Source: NORP240 sp038134485 (lineage in GTDB: Bacteria > Pseudomonadota > Gammaproteobacteria > Pseudomonadales > Pseudohongiellaceae). From it: 64,000 nt of DNA. Made by a program: the position numbers and the translations under genes. The notes under the pieces were generated by a model that was not told the DNA's origin, searched no databases, and saw nothing but the letters and a program-made list of their open reading frames with translations. Shown here one piece after another: positions 6,805 to 16,167 of this stretch (position 1 is its first letter; each line of letters begins with the position of its first letter). Location: positions 1-64,000 of the forward strand of contig JAYPVG010000008.1 in NCBI GenBank assembly GCA_038134485.1. The letters are read 5' to 3'.

Positions 6805-8202
6805 TTACTTGGCCAGCTTTTCTGCCTTGGCGACCGCTTCCTCTATCGTGCCCACCATGCTGAAGGCCTGTTCCGGCAAATGGTCATATTCTCCGGCCAG
6901 AATCGCCTTAAAGCCCGAAATAGTGTCTTTAAGGGATACATACTTTCCTGGTGCGTTGGTGAAAACTTCCGCCACTGTGAACGGCTGCGACAGGAATTGG
7001 GAGATACGACGTGCCCGAGCAACGGTTTGCTTGTCTTCGTCAGACAATTCGTCCATGCCAAGAATCGCGATGATGTCTTTCAGTTCCTTGTAGCGCTGCA
7101 ATACGCCCTGAACCCCACTTGCCACATCGTAGTGTTCCTGACCAATAACCAGTGGATCCAGCTGCCTGGAAGAAGAATCCAGCGGATCAACCGCCGGGTA
7201 AATACCCAAAGCAGCGATATCCCGCGACAGTACCACCTTCGCATCAAGGTGCGCGAAAGTGGTAGCCGGCGACGGATCGGTGAGGTCGTCCGCGGGGACG
7301 TATACCGCCTGAATCGAAGTAATGGAGCCGGTCTTGGTGGAGGTAATCCTCTCCTGCAACGCACCCATTTCCTCAGCCAACGTCGGCTGGTAACCCACCG
7401 CTGACGGCATTCGGCCTAGCAGCGCTGACACCTCGGTTCCGGCCAATGTGTACCGATAGATATTGTCGATAAAAAGCAGAACGTCCCGACCTTCGTCGCG
7501 AAACTTCTCTGCCATAGTCAGACCAGTCAGTGCCACTCGCAAGCGGTTACCGGGTGGCTCATTCATCTGGCCGTATACCATCGATACCTTTGACTCGCCT
7601 TCCAGGTCAATAACCTTGGATTCCTGCATCTCATGGTAGAAGTCATTTCCTTCACGAGTTCGCTCACCCACACCAGCAAATACCGACAGACCGCTGTGCT
7701 CGGTAGCAATGTTATTGATAAGCTCCATCATGTTCACTGTCTTGCCAACTCCTGCGCCGCCGAACAAGCCAACCTTACCGCCCTTCGCGAATGGGCAAAC
7801 CAGGTCAATAACTTTAATGCCTGTTTCCAACAGCTCGTTGGTGGTGGCCAGCTCCTCATAGGTCGGGGCTTTGCGATGAATCGGCATGCGTTCCTGCTCT
7901 CCGATCGGACCGCGCTCATCAATCGGTCGACCCAGCACATCCATAATCCGGCCCAGCGTTTCTGTGCCAACCGGAACGGAAACGGGAGCGCCGGTATCAT
8001 CAACTGCCAGCCCTCGCTTGAGTCCCTCGGTGCTACCGAGAGCAATGGTGCGAACCACACCGTCGCCCAGCTGCTGCTGAACTTCCAAGGTTATATCGGT
8101 GCCATCCACCGTGAGCGCATCGTATACCTGAGGCACACTTTCCCGCTCGAATTCCACGTCGATGACCGCTCCGATAATTTGTACGATTCGACCGCTACTC
8201 AT
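6805..8202 (-). CDS. atpD: F-type ATP synthase beta subunit (catalytic)
   Basis: Catalytic nucleotide-binding subunit of F1. 465 residues. Walker A GGAGVGKT at 148-155, the GERTREGNDFY catalytic glutamate region, MVYGQMNEPPGNR, LLFIDNIYR (Walker B) and the beta signature SALLGRMPSAVGYQPTL. The C-terminal domain carries the DELSDED loop that contacts gamma. The protein is a canonical beta chain with no odd residues noted. It lies between atpG and atpC in the standard gene order. Confidence 0.98.
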   Translation of the reverse strand: MSSGRIVQIIGAVIDVEFERESVPQVYDALTVDGTDITLEVQQQLGDGVVRTIALGSTEGLKRGLAVDDTGAPVSVPVGTETLGRIMDVLGRPIDERGPIGEQERMPIHRKAPTYEELATTNELLETGIKVIDLVCPFAKGGKVGLFGGAGVGKTVNMMELINNIATEHSGLSVFAGVGERTREGNDFYHEMQESKVIDLEGESKVSMVYGQMNEPPGNRLRVALTGLTMAEKFRDEGRDVLLFIDNIYRYTLAGTEVSALLGRMPSAVGYQPTLAEEMGALQERITSTKTGSITSIQAVYVPADDLTDPSPATTFAHLDAKVVLSRDIAALGIYPAVDPLDSSSRQLDPLVIGQEHYDVASGVQGVLQRYKELKDIIAILGMDELSDEDKQTVARARRISQFLSQPFTVAEVFTNAPGKYVSLKDTISGFKAILAGEYDHLPEQAFSMVGTIEEAVAKAEKLAK

Positions 8203-8331
8203 TTCCGGTTCCTCTATAGTCTTTATCTATCTTGCACAAAATTTTGTTTGTTGTTGCGGCGACTCCATCACTGGCACCGCCCCCAATTTTTACCGGGGTT
8301 TCAGGCACATTCAGCGCCATCAGCCCTGCCC

Positions 8332-9192
8332 CTAAACCGCCGCCGCACCGCCCGAGATTTCGGACAGCTCCTGGGTAATCGCCGCCTGTCTGGCCTTGTT
8401 GTAAACCAAACCCAGCTCTTCTATCAATTCGCCCGCATTGTCAGACGCATTTTTCATCGCCAGCATCCGCGCCGCCTGTTCACAGGCGTTGTTTTCCACG
8501 ACCGCCTGGTAAACCTGTGACTCGATAAACCTCAACAGCAGACCATCCAGCAGCTCTTTGGCATCCGGTTCATACAGGTAATCCCAGTGGTGCTGGTAAT
8601 CCCCTTCCTCGGACGGCAGCAATGGCAGCAGCTGGTTCACGACCGGCTTATGAGTCATGGTATTGATGAAGTCGTTGCTGACGATCATCAACTGATCAAT
8701 CTCTCCCTCGTCGAACTTGTCCAGCATAATCTTCACGGCGCCAATAACATCCGCGACTTCCGCTGTCTCACCGATGCCTTTTACCGATGCGACCACGTTA
8801 CCACCGTAGTTATTGAAGAAGGTTGCGGCCCTGCCCCCTATAGTGCAGATGTCGATTTCGACATGCTTGTCATGCCATTCCTTCATGGACACAACCGTAG
8901 TCTTGAAGGCGTTGATATTCAGGCCGCCACAAAGACCGCGGTCGGTTGACACAACAATGTAGCCGACCCGCTTGACGTCCCGAGTGTCGAAGTACTGGTG
9001 GCGATACTCGGGTGTGGAGGACGCAATGTGACCAATCACGGAACGAATCCGATGCGCATAGGGTTTGCCCAGCTTCATGCGATCCTGGGCCTTGCGCATC
9101 TTGCTTGCCGAGACCATTTCCATCGCCTTGGTGATCTTCTGAGTATTGCTGATACTCGCGATCTTGGTGCGAATTTCTTTGCCGCCAGCCAT
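8332..9192 (-). CDS. atpG: F-type ATP synthase gamma subunit
   Basis: Rotor shaft of F1. 286 residues, typical length. N-terminal coiled-coil helix with GGKEIRTKIASISNTQKITKAMEMVSASKMRKAQ (shown here only by its conserved beginning and ITKAMEMV core). Central STDRGLCGGLN motif (about 84-94). C-terminal helix with ENNACEQAARMLAMKNASDNA and the conserved NKARQAAITQELSEI. Between atpA and atpD in the atp operon. About 130 bp separate it from atpD, the longest internal gap of the F1 part. Confidence 0.95.
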   Translation of the reverse strand: MAGGKEIRTKIASISNTQKITKAMEMVSASKMRKAQDRMKLGKPYAHRIRSVIGHIASSTPEYRHQYFDTRDVKRVGYIVVSTDRGLCGGLNINAFKTTVVSMKEWHDKHVEIDICTIGGRAATFFNNYGGNVVASVKGIGETAEVADVIGAVKIMLDKFDEGEIDQLMIVSNDFINTMTHKPVVNQLLPLLPSEEGDYQHHWDYLYEPDAKELLDGLLLRFIESQVYQAVVENNACEQAARMLAMKNASDNAGELIEELGLVYNKARQAAITQELSEISGGAAAV

Positions 9193-9252
9193 ATTTACCT
9201 GATACCCGTTTGCTCTTCGTTAATCACTTAATGCCGAACAGTACTTCTCGAC

Positions 9253-10797
9253 TTACCACGAACCGGTGGACTTGAATTTATCTACTGCTGACTTGAACTG
9301 GGCTTCGATCTCCGCATTCCAGTCGCCAGTGTCATTAATCTGTTTCATCAGCTCCGCGTGCTCGCTGTTCATGAAAGAAAGCAGCGCTGCCTCAAAATCC
9401 AGCACCTTGTTCAATTCGATATCTTTCAGGTACCCCTCGTTCGCGGCGTAAATGGAAACTCCCATTTCGGCTACCGACATGGGTGAATACTGCTTCTGTT
9501 TCATCAGCTCGGTAACCCGCTGCCCGTGCTCCAGTTGAGCCCGGGTTGCATCATCAAGGTCAGATGCAAATGCTGCAAACGCAGCAAGTTCACGGTACTG
9601 GGCCAGCGCAATACGGATGCCACCGCCCAGCTTGCGAATAATCTGCACCTGGGCAGCACCACCTACTCGCGATACCGAGATGCCGGGGTTCATCGCTGGA
9701 CGAATTCCGGCATTGAACAGGTCAGTTTCAAGGAAGATCTGACCGTCGGTGATAGAAATTACGTTAGTTGGCACAAACGCCGACACGTCACCCGCCTGGG
9801 TCTCGATGATGGGCAGAGCCGTCAATGAACCAGTCTGACCTTTCACTTCTCCGTTGGTGAATTTTTCCACATAGTCGGCATTTACCCTGGCCGCTCTTTC
9901 AAGCAACCGTGAATGCAGATAGAAAACATCACCGGGATATGCTTCCCGGCCGGGAGGCCGACGCAGCAACAGAGAAATCTGTCGATAGGCCCATGCCTGC
10001 TTGGTGAGATCGTCGTAAATGATTAGCGCGTCCTGTCCGCGATCGCGATAGTACTCACCCATGGAGCAACCGGAGTAGGGAGCGATGAACTGCATCGATG
10101 CCGGGTCGGATGCGGACGCAGACACGACAACCGTGTATTCCATCGCTCCGTGTTCTTCAAGCTTCTGTACTACGCTAGCAATAGAAGAGGCCTTTTGCCC
10201 GATCGCCACGTAGATACATTTAACGCCTTTGCCCTTCTGGTTAATGATGGTATCGATGGCTACGGCGGTCTTACCAACCTCCCGGTCACCGATAATCAAT
10301 TCCCGCTGACCCCTTCCGATAGGAGTCATGGAGTCAATCGACTTCAAGCCTGTTTGGACGGGTTGCGAAACCGATTTTCGGGCAATTACCCCGGGCGCAA
10401 CTTTTTCGATCGGATCTGAGAGCTTGGCGTCAACGGGTCCTTTGCCATCGATCGGCTTACCCAGGGCGTCCACAACCCGGCCTTCCAGCTCGGGACCAAC
10501 CGGAACTTCCAGGATACGGCCGGTACAATGACAGGACTGACCTTCTTTCAGGCTCAGGTAATCTCCCAGAACCACGGCGCCCACGGAATCACGCTCAAGA
10601 TTGAGGGCCATACCGTAGATTCCGCCTTCAAACTCTATCATCTCACCGTACATTACGTCGGCGAGGCCATGGATTCGGATAATGCCGTCAGAGACGCTGA
10701 CGATAGTGCCCTCATTCTTGGCCTGAGCAGTCACATCGAGGTTATCTATGCGCTGCTTGATAATTTGACTGATTTCGGATGGATTCAGTTGTTGCAT
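9253..10797 (-). CDS. atpA: F-type ATP synthase alpha subunit
   Basis: Regulatory nucleotide-binding subunit of F1. 514 residues. The N-terminal helix MQQLNPSEISQIIKQRI binds delta. Walker A is GDREVGKT at 170-177, where the common form is GDRQTGKT, a mild variant that keeps the lysine and threonine. IIYDDLTKQAWAYRQISLLLRRPPGREAYPGD and the alpha arginine-finger region SVSRVGGAAQ are present. Canonical position between atpH and atpG, 25 bp behind atpH. Confidence 0.98.
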   Translation of the reverse strand: MQQLNPSEISQIIKQRIDNLDVTAQAKNEGTIVSVSDGIIRIHGLADVMYGEMIEFEGGIYGMALNLERDSVGAVVLGDYLSLKEGQSCHCTGRILEVPVGPELEGRVVDALGKPIDGKGPVDAKLSDPIEKVAPGVIARKSVSQPVQTGLKSIDSMTPIGRGQRELIIGDREVGKTAVAIDTIINQKGKGVKCIYVAIGQKASSIASVVQKLEEHGAMEYTVVVSASASDPASMQFIAPYSGCSMGEYYRDRGQDALIIYDDLTKQAWAYRQISLLLRRPPGREAYPGDVFYLHSRLLERAARVNADYVEKFTNGEVKGQTGSLTALPIIETQAGDVSAFVPTNVISITDGQIFLETDLFNAGIRPAMNPGISVSRVGGAAQVQIIRKLGGGIRIALAQYRELAAFAAFASDLDDATRAQLEHGQRVTELMKQKQYSPMSVAEMGVSIYAANEGYLKDIELNKVLDFEAALLSFMNSEHAELMKQINDTGDWNAEIEAQFKSAVDKFKSTGSW

Positions 10798-10822
10798 GCT
10801 AATTTCCTTGTTCCTGACCTGT

Positions 10823-11359
10823 TCAGGAGTTCATTGCTTCAGCTAATTTTTTCAATTTCCCACGAACCGAGCTATCTATAACAGTGTCACCAGCGCGGAT
10901 TACGGCGCCGCCGATCAGGGTTGCGTTAACACTGGTCGCCAGACGGATTTCACGTTGCAGGCGATCCTGGAGAGCCTTGGCCAGCTTGTCGGAAATTTCT
11001 GAACTGACTTCGAAAGCTGTCGTTATCTCGACGTCGACGGATTTCTCCTGATTGGCTTTCAGGGTATCGAACAGACCGGATATTTCCGGTAGCAACACGA
11101 GTCGCTTGTTTTCCGCCAGCAGACGAATGAAGTTCTGTCTCTTGGCCTCCAGCGACTCGCCCAAAATTTCGATAAATGCCCCGGCGACCCGCTCGGTGGA
11201 TAGCGAGGGGTCCGTCAACATGGCTCGGACTGCGTCCTGGGCGGCTACCGCCGCTGACATGCCGAGCATAGATGACCAGCTGTCGAGCGCATTGTCTTGC
11301 AGCGCGACTTCGAAAGCTGCTCTGGCGTAGGGTCGTGCTAATGTAGATAACTCTGCCAT
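10823..11359 (-). CDS. atpH: F-type ATP synthase delta subunit
   Basis: Peripheral-stalk subunit linking the alpha N-terminus to the b dimer. 178 residues, normal. The N-terminal six-helix domain starts TLARPYARAAFEVA. The C-terminal part has the conserved VDVEITTAFEVS, the DRLQREIRL segment and the ending GAVIRAGDTVIDSSVRGKLKKLA. Lies 21 bp behind atpF. Confidence 0.95.
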   Translation of the reverse strand: MAELSTLARPYARAAFEVALQDNALDSWSSMLGMSAAVAAQDAVRAMLTDPSLSTERVAGAFIEILGESLEAKRQNFIRLLAENKRLVLLPEISGLFDTLKANQEKSVDVEITTAFEVSSEISDKLAKALQDRLQREIRLATSVNATLIGGAVIRAGDTVIDSSVRGKLKKLAEAMNS

Positions 11360-11380
11360 TTAATCACTTATTCCTGCGGT

Positions 11381-11851
11381 CTAAAGTTCGGACGCCAGCT
11401 TGTTAAGCATTTCCTCATTGGCAGCCTGATCCACGGATTTTTCAAGGATCTTTTCGGCGCCACTGATTGCGATCGCAGCGATTTGCGCGCGTAATGCCTC
11501 TTTGGCCCGATTCACTTCCTGTTCGATTTCCGCATTGGCTCCGGCAATTATGCGCTGGCCCTCTTCTCTGGCCTGCTCCTTTGCTTCATCCACTATCTGC
11601 GCAGCTCGCTTGTTGGCCTGTTCGATGATACCGGCGGCCTCTACCTTTGCCTCTTTTAGCTGATCGGTTGATCGCTGCTGCGCCAGCTCCAGGTCTTTCT
11701 CGGCTCGAGACGCTGCTTCCAAACCATCAGCGATTCGCTTCTTGCGCTCTTCCAATACTGCAGCAAACAACGGCCAGACGTATTTTTTGCAAAACCATAC
11801 AAAAAATATGAAAGCGATGGTTTGGCCGAGAAGGGTTGCATTAAAATTCAC
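11381..11851 (-). CDS. atpF: F-type ATP synthase b subunit
   Basis: Peripheral-stalk subunit, dimeric. 156 residues: a single N-terminal membrane helix (about 6-26, with TLLGQTIAFIFFVWFCKKYVWP) followed by a long charged helix rich in Ala, Glu, Lys and Arg that forms the coiled coil. Length equals E. coli b. In order between atpE and atpH, 27 bp behind atpE. Confidence 0.95.
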   Translation of the reverse strand: MNFNATLLGQTIAFIFFVWFCKKYVWPLFAAVLEERKKRIADGLEAASRAEKDLELAQQRSTDQLKEAKVEAAGIIEQANKRAAQIVDEAKEQAREEGQRIIAGANAEIEQEVNRAKEALRAQIAAIAISGAEKILEKSVDQAANEEMLNKLASEL

Positions 11852-11878
11852 GGCTTGATCTCCTGCTTAGAGTCAGTC

Positions 11879-12136
11879 TTATCCGCCCAGTGCTGCAGTG
11901 AAAGGATTGGCAAAGGTGAACCACATGCCAATACCGATACCAATCATTGTTACCGCGTCGATGAGACCGGCCACCAGGAACATTGAGCCTTGCAGTTTAG
12001 GGGCTAGTTCGGGCTGACGTGCAGAACCTTCCAGGAACTTGCCGCCCAGAATACCAAAGCCGATGGCGGTGCCCAGTGCACCCATACCCAGCACCAGCAG
12101 AACGCCCAGTACTGTGAAAGCCAATATCATTTCCAT
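11879..12136 (-). CDS. atpE: F-type ATP synthase c subunit
   Basis: Proteolipid forming the rotor ring in the membrane. 85 residues in two helices: the first carries the glycine motif GALGTAIGFGILGG, the polar loop is EGSARQPEL, and the second helix has the ion-binding aspartate in GLIDAVTMIGIG. An aspartate with no accompanying Na+-site Gln/Glu pattern points to proton coupling. A good ribosome-binding site (GGAGG) precedes the ATG at 12136. Confidence 0.97.
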   Translation of the reverse strand: MEMILAFTVLGVLLVLGMGALGTAIGFGILGGKFLEGSARQPELAPKLQGSMFLVAGLIDAVTMIGIGIGMWFTFANPFTAALGG

Positions 12137-12179
12137 TTTTTCCTCCAGGTTTTATCAGTTCAGATAAACAGTTAAAAAA

Positions 12180-13052
12180 TTAGTGTGCTTCTTTCTCGTG
12201 CGCGGCATTCAGGTAAACGATGGTCAACATCATAAAAACGAATGCCTGCAGTGGAATTACAAGCAGGTGGAATGCCGCCCAGGCGAAGTGGGCAGGCAAC
12301 TGCCACAAACCCAACATTGAAGCGATTAGCAGGAACAGCAGTTCCCCGGCGTAAAGGTTGCCGAACAGTCGCAACCCCAGTGAAATCGGCTTTGCAAACA
12401 AGGTAGGAAGCTCAATTATCAGGTTGAAGGGCAGCATCCATTTTCCGAACGGATGGAACGCCAGTTCCCTGAAGAAACCGCCAAAGCCCTTATTTTTTAT
12501 GCTGTAGTAAATAATCAGCACAAAGATGGACAGCGATAGCCCCATAGTGATGTTGGGATCAGTGGTTGGAACGATCTTGAACGGCGCATGCTCGAAATGG
12601 AACACGGTCGCCGCAAACCATTCAAAAGCACCCGTGATCCAGTCTACCGGCACCAGGTCCATCGTGTTCATCAACAAGACCCAGAAAAACAGGGTCAAAC
12701 AGAGAGGGCCAATCAGATCGTTCTTATGATTGAAGCCCTCGGTTACCCGGGCTTCGACGAATTCCACCACCGCCTCGACAAAATTCTGCACGCCGCTGGG
12801 ATTATCCACCGACGCATTCTTGCCTACTCGGTAAAAAAACCAGAGAAACATTGCTCCCAGGAATACCGACCAGCCCAGAGTATCGACATTCACTGCCCAG
12901 AAGCCCATCTCGGTGGCTTCCTCTGGAGTATGAGCAAACCCAAGGTGACCCTCGTGGTTACGACCAAAGGTCAGAAAAGAAAGGTGGTGGGTTATGTATT
13001 CCTGAACGGTTTGCTCTGCTGCACCATGTTCCAAACCTGCCGACTCTGCCAT
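12180..13052 (-). CDS. atpB: F-type ATP synthase a subunit
   Basis: Membrane stator forming the proton half-channels. 290 residues with several membrane helices. The conserved ELPTLFAKPISLGLRLFGNLYAGELL segment (about 225-250) contains the essential arginine of the LGLRLFGN motif. Near the C-terminus, IPLQAFVFMMLTIVYLNAAHE carries the conserved Gln. The N-terminal section before the first helix has several His and Glu residues. 43 bp ahead of atpE. Confidence 0.96.
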   Translation of the reverse strand: MAESAGLEHGAAEQTVQEYITHHLSFLTFGRNHEGHLGFAHTPEEATEMGFWAVNVDTLGWSVFLGAMFLWFFYRVGKNASVDNPSGVQNFVEAVVEFVEARVTEGFNHKNDLIGPLCLTLFFWVLLMNTMDLVPVDWITGAFEWFAATVFHFEHAPFKIVPTTDPNITMGLSLSIFVLIIYYSIKNKGFGGFFRELAFHPFGKWMLPFNLIIELPTLFAKPISLGLRLFGNLYAGELLFLLIASMLGLWQLPAHFAWAAFHLLVIPLQAFVFMMLTIVYLNAAHEKEAH

Positions 13053-13082
13053 TTTTGACCCTGTCTCTCCAGTTCCAGTTTT

Positions 13083-13472
13083 CTAGTTTGTACCCGCGGG
13101 ACTGTAATTAATCATCCCTGACATCATGATGCCGACGAACTGAGCGGCGAAAAAGCCACCTATGACGGCGACTTCGTTAATCGCGCTGATCAGAATGAAC
13201 GTCAGAGCAAACAGTAACAAGGTGATGATGATCTTTCCTGCTTCCCCTTTCATGAAGCTCTGCACAACTTTCTCAGCGTTACGCGCTCCACGATAACGAA
13301 ACGCCTGTACCGCAAAAAAATGATTCGAGATGGCGCTGATGCACCCTCCGATCAGAATCGAATAGGCTGCAACTTCGTTCGAAATAAACAGGAAAATAGC
13401 AGCTATCAGGACTGTGGCTGCCAGCTGCACCACGATCACCCTGTGGACTGGTGGGGGCTTCAAATTAGACAT
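13083..13472 (-). CDS. atpI: AtpI, ATP synthase assembly accessory protein
   Basis: Small membrane protein at the head of the operon. In other bacteria it helps assemble the c-ring. 129 residues with four predicted membrane helices: ATVLIAAIFLF, YSILIGGCISAISNHFF, IIITLLLFALTFILI and GGFFAAQFVGIM. The GGxxxxxxNxxF pattern in the second helix is typical of the AtpI/UncI family. It lies immediately behind the atp promoter, separated from it by an approximately 80-nt leader. Confidence 0.85.
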   Translation of the reverse strand: MSNLKPPPVHRVIVVQLAATVLIAAIFLFISNEVAAYSILIGGCISAISNHFFAVQAFRYRGARNAEKVVQSFMKGEAGKIIITLLLFALTFILISAINEVAVIGGFFAAQFVGIMMSGMINYSPAGTN

Positions 13473-13560
13473 GATTGCTGTGCGCTAGACTTAATCTGCA
13501 ACCCCGATTTGCCGGAAAAATCAGCCGTCCTGTTGCCGCGGTGATCTCCAAAAAACGCGC

Positions 13561-13589
13561 ATTATAGGGACTTTGAGGTGCCTAATCAA
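13561..13589 (-). promoter_or_regulatory. sigma70-type promoter of the atp operon
   Basis: On the minus strand, TTGATT (13589-13584), a 17-bp spacer and a perfect TATAAT (13566-13561). It lies 89 bp upstream of the atpI start and just behind the parB stop, exactly where the operon needs its own promoter. Confidence 0.8.
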
Positions 13590-13601
13590 TAACGTTCGGC
13601 G

Positions 13602-14573
13602 TCATTTTATGTGTCCTAAAATTCCCTCGAGTTCGTCAACGCTATTGTATTTTAGAATAAGCTTTCCACGACCCTTGGCAGTATGCTGAATTAGCACTTT
13701 CGCTCCCAACTTGGTGGACAGATCTTCTTCGAGGCTCTTGATATCCGGATCCACCGTCGACCTGTTGCCGGCCTTGCCTGTCCCAGCCAGCAGACGCCTG
13801 ACCAGGGACTCGGTTTGACGCACTGAAAGTCCCTTGCCAACTACGGTCCTGGCCGTCTCTGACTGTTGCTGATCCGGCAATGAAAGCAAAGCCCGGGCAT
13901 GTCCCATCTCCAGGTCTCCATGCTCTACCATGCGGCGGACTTCAGGACTCAGTCCTATCAGTCTGATGAGGTTGGTTACCGTGGCCCGGGACTTGCCGAC
14001 TGCCTCGGCAACTTCTTGCTGAGTCAGGCCAAATTCATCTTGCAAGCGCTTCAAAGCCATCGCTTCTTCAATCGGATTGAGGTTTTCACGCTGGATGTTC
14101 TCGATCAGCGACATGGCGATCGCAGCTTCATCGCTGACGTCTTTTATTATGGCGGGAATAGCATGCAGTCCCGCTAGCTGGGTAGCTCGCCAGCGACGTT
14201 CGCCGGCGATAATCTCATATCGGTTGGAAGAAACAGGACGCAGAACGATAGGTTGCATGACACCTTGCTGTTTAATGGAATTGGCAAGCTCCTCGAGCGA
14301 GGTCTCGTGCATATCAGTCCTGGGCTGATATTTACCGGGCTGGATCAGGTCTATGGGGATATTGCGCAGCGTTGCGTCCGAACCGCTGTCCGCCGCAATC
14401 GCAGCTTGCCTGTTTGGCTCTCCAACCGCTATAGAAGACTCCGCATCTGGCTTGTTGTCTACTTCCTCTGTGCCCTGCTTTGAGTTTTCACCCAGTAACG
14501 ACGACATTGTTCCGCTGCCCGACCGGGAAAGCAGTGCATCGAGGCCTCGCCCTAGTTTCTTTTTTGCCGTCAT
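13602..14573 (-). CDS. parB: chromosome-partitioning protein ParB
   Basis: CTP-dependent DNA clamp that loads at parS and spreads around the origin, acting with ParA in segregation. 323 residues. N-terminal ParA-contact peptide MTAKKKLGRGLDALLS, a linker, then the CTPase/ParB domain from about 90 with PIDLIQPGKYQPR, GERRWRA (C-motif 1) and ENIQRENLNPIEEA (C-motif 2). The HTH region has LTQQEVAEAVGKSRATVTNLIRL, and a short dimerisation tail follows. 73 bp behind parA, so probably co-transcribed. Two candidate parS sites lie about 12 kb away in recF. Confidence 0.96.
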   Translation of the reverse strand: MTAKKKLGRGLDALLSRSGSGTMSSLLGENSKQGTEEVDNKPDAESSIAVGEPNRQAAIAADSGSDATLRNIPIDLIQPGKYQPRTDMHETSLEELANSIKQQGVMQPIVLRPVSSNRYEIIAGERRWRATQLAGLHAIPAIIKDVSDEAAIAMSLIENIQRENLNPIEEAMALKRLQDEFGLTQQEVAEAVGKSRATVTNLIRLIGLSPEVRRMVEHGDLEMGHARALLSLPDQQQSETARTVVGKGLSVRQTESLVRRLLAGTGKAGNRSTVDPDIKSLEEDLSTKLGAKVLIQHTAKGRGKLILKYNSVDELEGILGHIK

Positions 14574-14646
14574 ACCACGTCTACCGCCTGTTGCTGCGAG
14601 TATCGATTTGCCATTCGCGAGCCACCCCCGGGTTCTTTGACCTTAA

Positions 14647-15432
14647 TCACGCCGGGGGCTGCTCAGCCCTGTCCGAGCGCCTGAGAACCTCTCCTGCTAC
14701 TGCGAGATAGGCAATTGCGCCCCGGGACTGTCGGTCGTATTTGAGAATTGGCAGCCCATAGCTGGGCGCTTCAGCAAGCCTCACATTTCTCGGGACTACT
14801 GTCCGATAAACAATGTCGCCGAAATAACTGAACAGCTGCCCATTTACCTCGGTGGTCAATTTATTTCGGGGATCGTACATGGTCCGAAGTATGCCTTCTA
14901 TTTTAAGCTCCGGATTAAGGCTATCTTTTATTGCGGCAATGGTATCCATCAGCGCAGAAAGTCCCTCCAGAGCATAGTACTCACACTGCATCGGGATCAG
15001 TACACCGTCTGCTGCAACCAGAGCGTTGACGGTCAGCATGTTCAGTGATGGAGGACAATCTATGACGATGAAATCGTAGTGCGAGCGTACCGACTCTATT
15101 ATCTGCCGCAGGCGCTGATCCCGGTCTTCGAATTCCAGCAATTCAATTTCCGCAGCGGTCAGGTCGCCATTTGACGGCAACAGATCGTATTCAAGCTCCG
15201 GAGGTCTGACCAGCACCTTGTCAATCTTGGCCTGGCCCATCAGCAGATCATAAATCGAAAATTCCTGCTCATTTTTGTCGACGCCGCTGCCGGTCGTAGC
15301 ATTGCCCTGGGGATCCAGATCAATCAGTAAAACCTTTCTTCTGGTTTCCTGCAAGGACGCAGCAAGATTTACCGAGGTAGTCGTTTTACCAACGCCACCC
15401 TTCTGGTTCGCTATTGCCAGTACTTTTGCCAC
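14647..15432 (-). CDS. parA: chromosome-partitioning ATPase ParA (Soj)
   Basis: DNA-binding ATPase that moves ParB-parS complexes. 261 residues. Deviant Walker A QKGGVGKTT at residues 10-18 with both signature lysines; switch II region IDCPPSLNMLTVNALVAAD; DPQGNATTGSGV. The start is GTG at 15432, which gives the normal compact N-terminus MAKVLAIANQKGG. Sits between rsmG and parB, the standard chromosomal par locus arrangement. Confidence 0.96.
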   Translation of the reverse strand: MAKVLAIANQKGGVGKTTTSVNLAASLQETRRKVLLIDLDPQGNATTGSGVDKNEQEFSIYDLLMGQAKIDKVLVRPPELEYDLLPSNGDLTAAEIELLEFEDRDQRLRQIIESVRSHYDFIVIDCPPSLNMLTVNALVAADGVLIPMQCEYYALEGLSALMDTIAAIKDSLNPELKIEGILRTMYDPRNKLTTEVNGQLFSYFGDIVYRTVVPRNVRLAEAPSYGLPILKYDRQSRGAIAYLAVAGEVLRRSDRAEQPPA

Positions 15433-15513
15433 GCCTGATAACTTCTTCTTACTCTGTTTCTAATAAGTTCTGCTTGCTGATCTCTGCAATCTCGTATTCC
15501 GGTCCCCGGACCC

Positions 15514-16161
15514 TTACTTGGTCCCCTGCAGCGTGACTTTCAGCAGGTGCCGACTGCCCTCTACGCCCGGGACCCACAGCTGAACCGCCTCCGCGATCTT
15601 CACGTCTTCTGGCAATTCATCGATTTCGTCCTGTGGATAGACTCCCTTCATTGCGAGGAGAACGCCGCTTTCCCTGGTTACTGCCCGGCACAACTCCACC
15701 AGTCTGCGGAGAGTGGCAAACGCACGGCTGATCACAATATCAATTTGTCCGGGGCAATCATAGTGCTCAATCCGGTTATTTTCGATCGTTAGATTGTTGA
15801 GTTTAAGTGCCAATTTTACCTGAAAAAGAAAGCGGGTTTTCTTGCCGTTACTGTCTAGCAAGATAAATACCTTGTCGGGATTAAAAATAGCCAGCGGGAT
15901 TCCGGGTAAGCCCGCTCCCGAACCGACGTCGAGGATAGTATGACCATCCAGATGGGGCGAAATCGCAAGGCTGTCCAGAATATGCAAGCTGACCATCTGC
16001 TGTGGGTTCTTGACTCCACTCAAATTGAATGCGCGATTCCACTTTTCGAGCAGTTCGAGGTAAAGCAGAAGAGAATCCAATCGGTCTGCTGTTGGCTCCA
16101 GGCCCAGTTGCCTGATTCCCTCTTTCAGCAGCTGCCGCAATTCCGGATTGGTCACCGCCAT
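15514..16161 (-). CDS. rsmG: 16S rRNA m7G527 methyltransferase
   Basis: SAM-dependent methylation of G527 in 16S rRNA. 215 residues. Class I methyltransferase fold with the SAM-binding LDVGSGAGLPGIPLAI (about 78-93), an N-terminal helical part containing LEKWNRAFNLSGVKNP, and VISRAFATLRRLVEL. It follows mnmG by 6 bp, the usual mnmG-rsmG-parA-parB order. Loss of this enzyme gives low-level streptomycin resistance in other bacteria. Confidence 0.95.
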   Translation of the reverse strand: MAVTNPELRQLLKEGIRQLGLEPTADRLDSLLLYLELLEKWNRAFNLSGVKNPQQMVSLHILDSLAISPHLDGHTILDVGSGAGLPGIPLAIFNPDKVFILLDSNGKKTRFLFQVKLALKLNNLTIENNRIEHYDCPGQIDIVISRAFATLRRLVELCRAVTRESGVLLAMKGVYPQDEIDELPEDVKIAEAVQLWVPGVEGSRHLLKVTLQGTK

Positions 16162-16167
16162 AACCCG

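Noticed and set aside
6346..8520. 352- and 295-codon open frames on plus, opposite atpC, atpD and atpG
   Set aside because: Antisense to highly conserved ATP synthase genes; composition (rich in Arg, His, Leu) typical of shadow frames.
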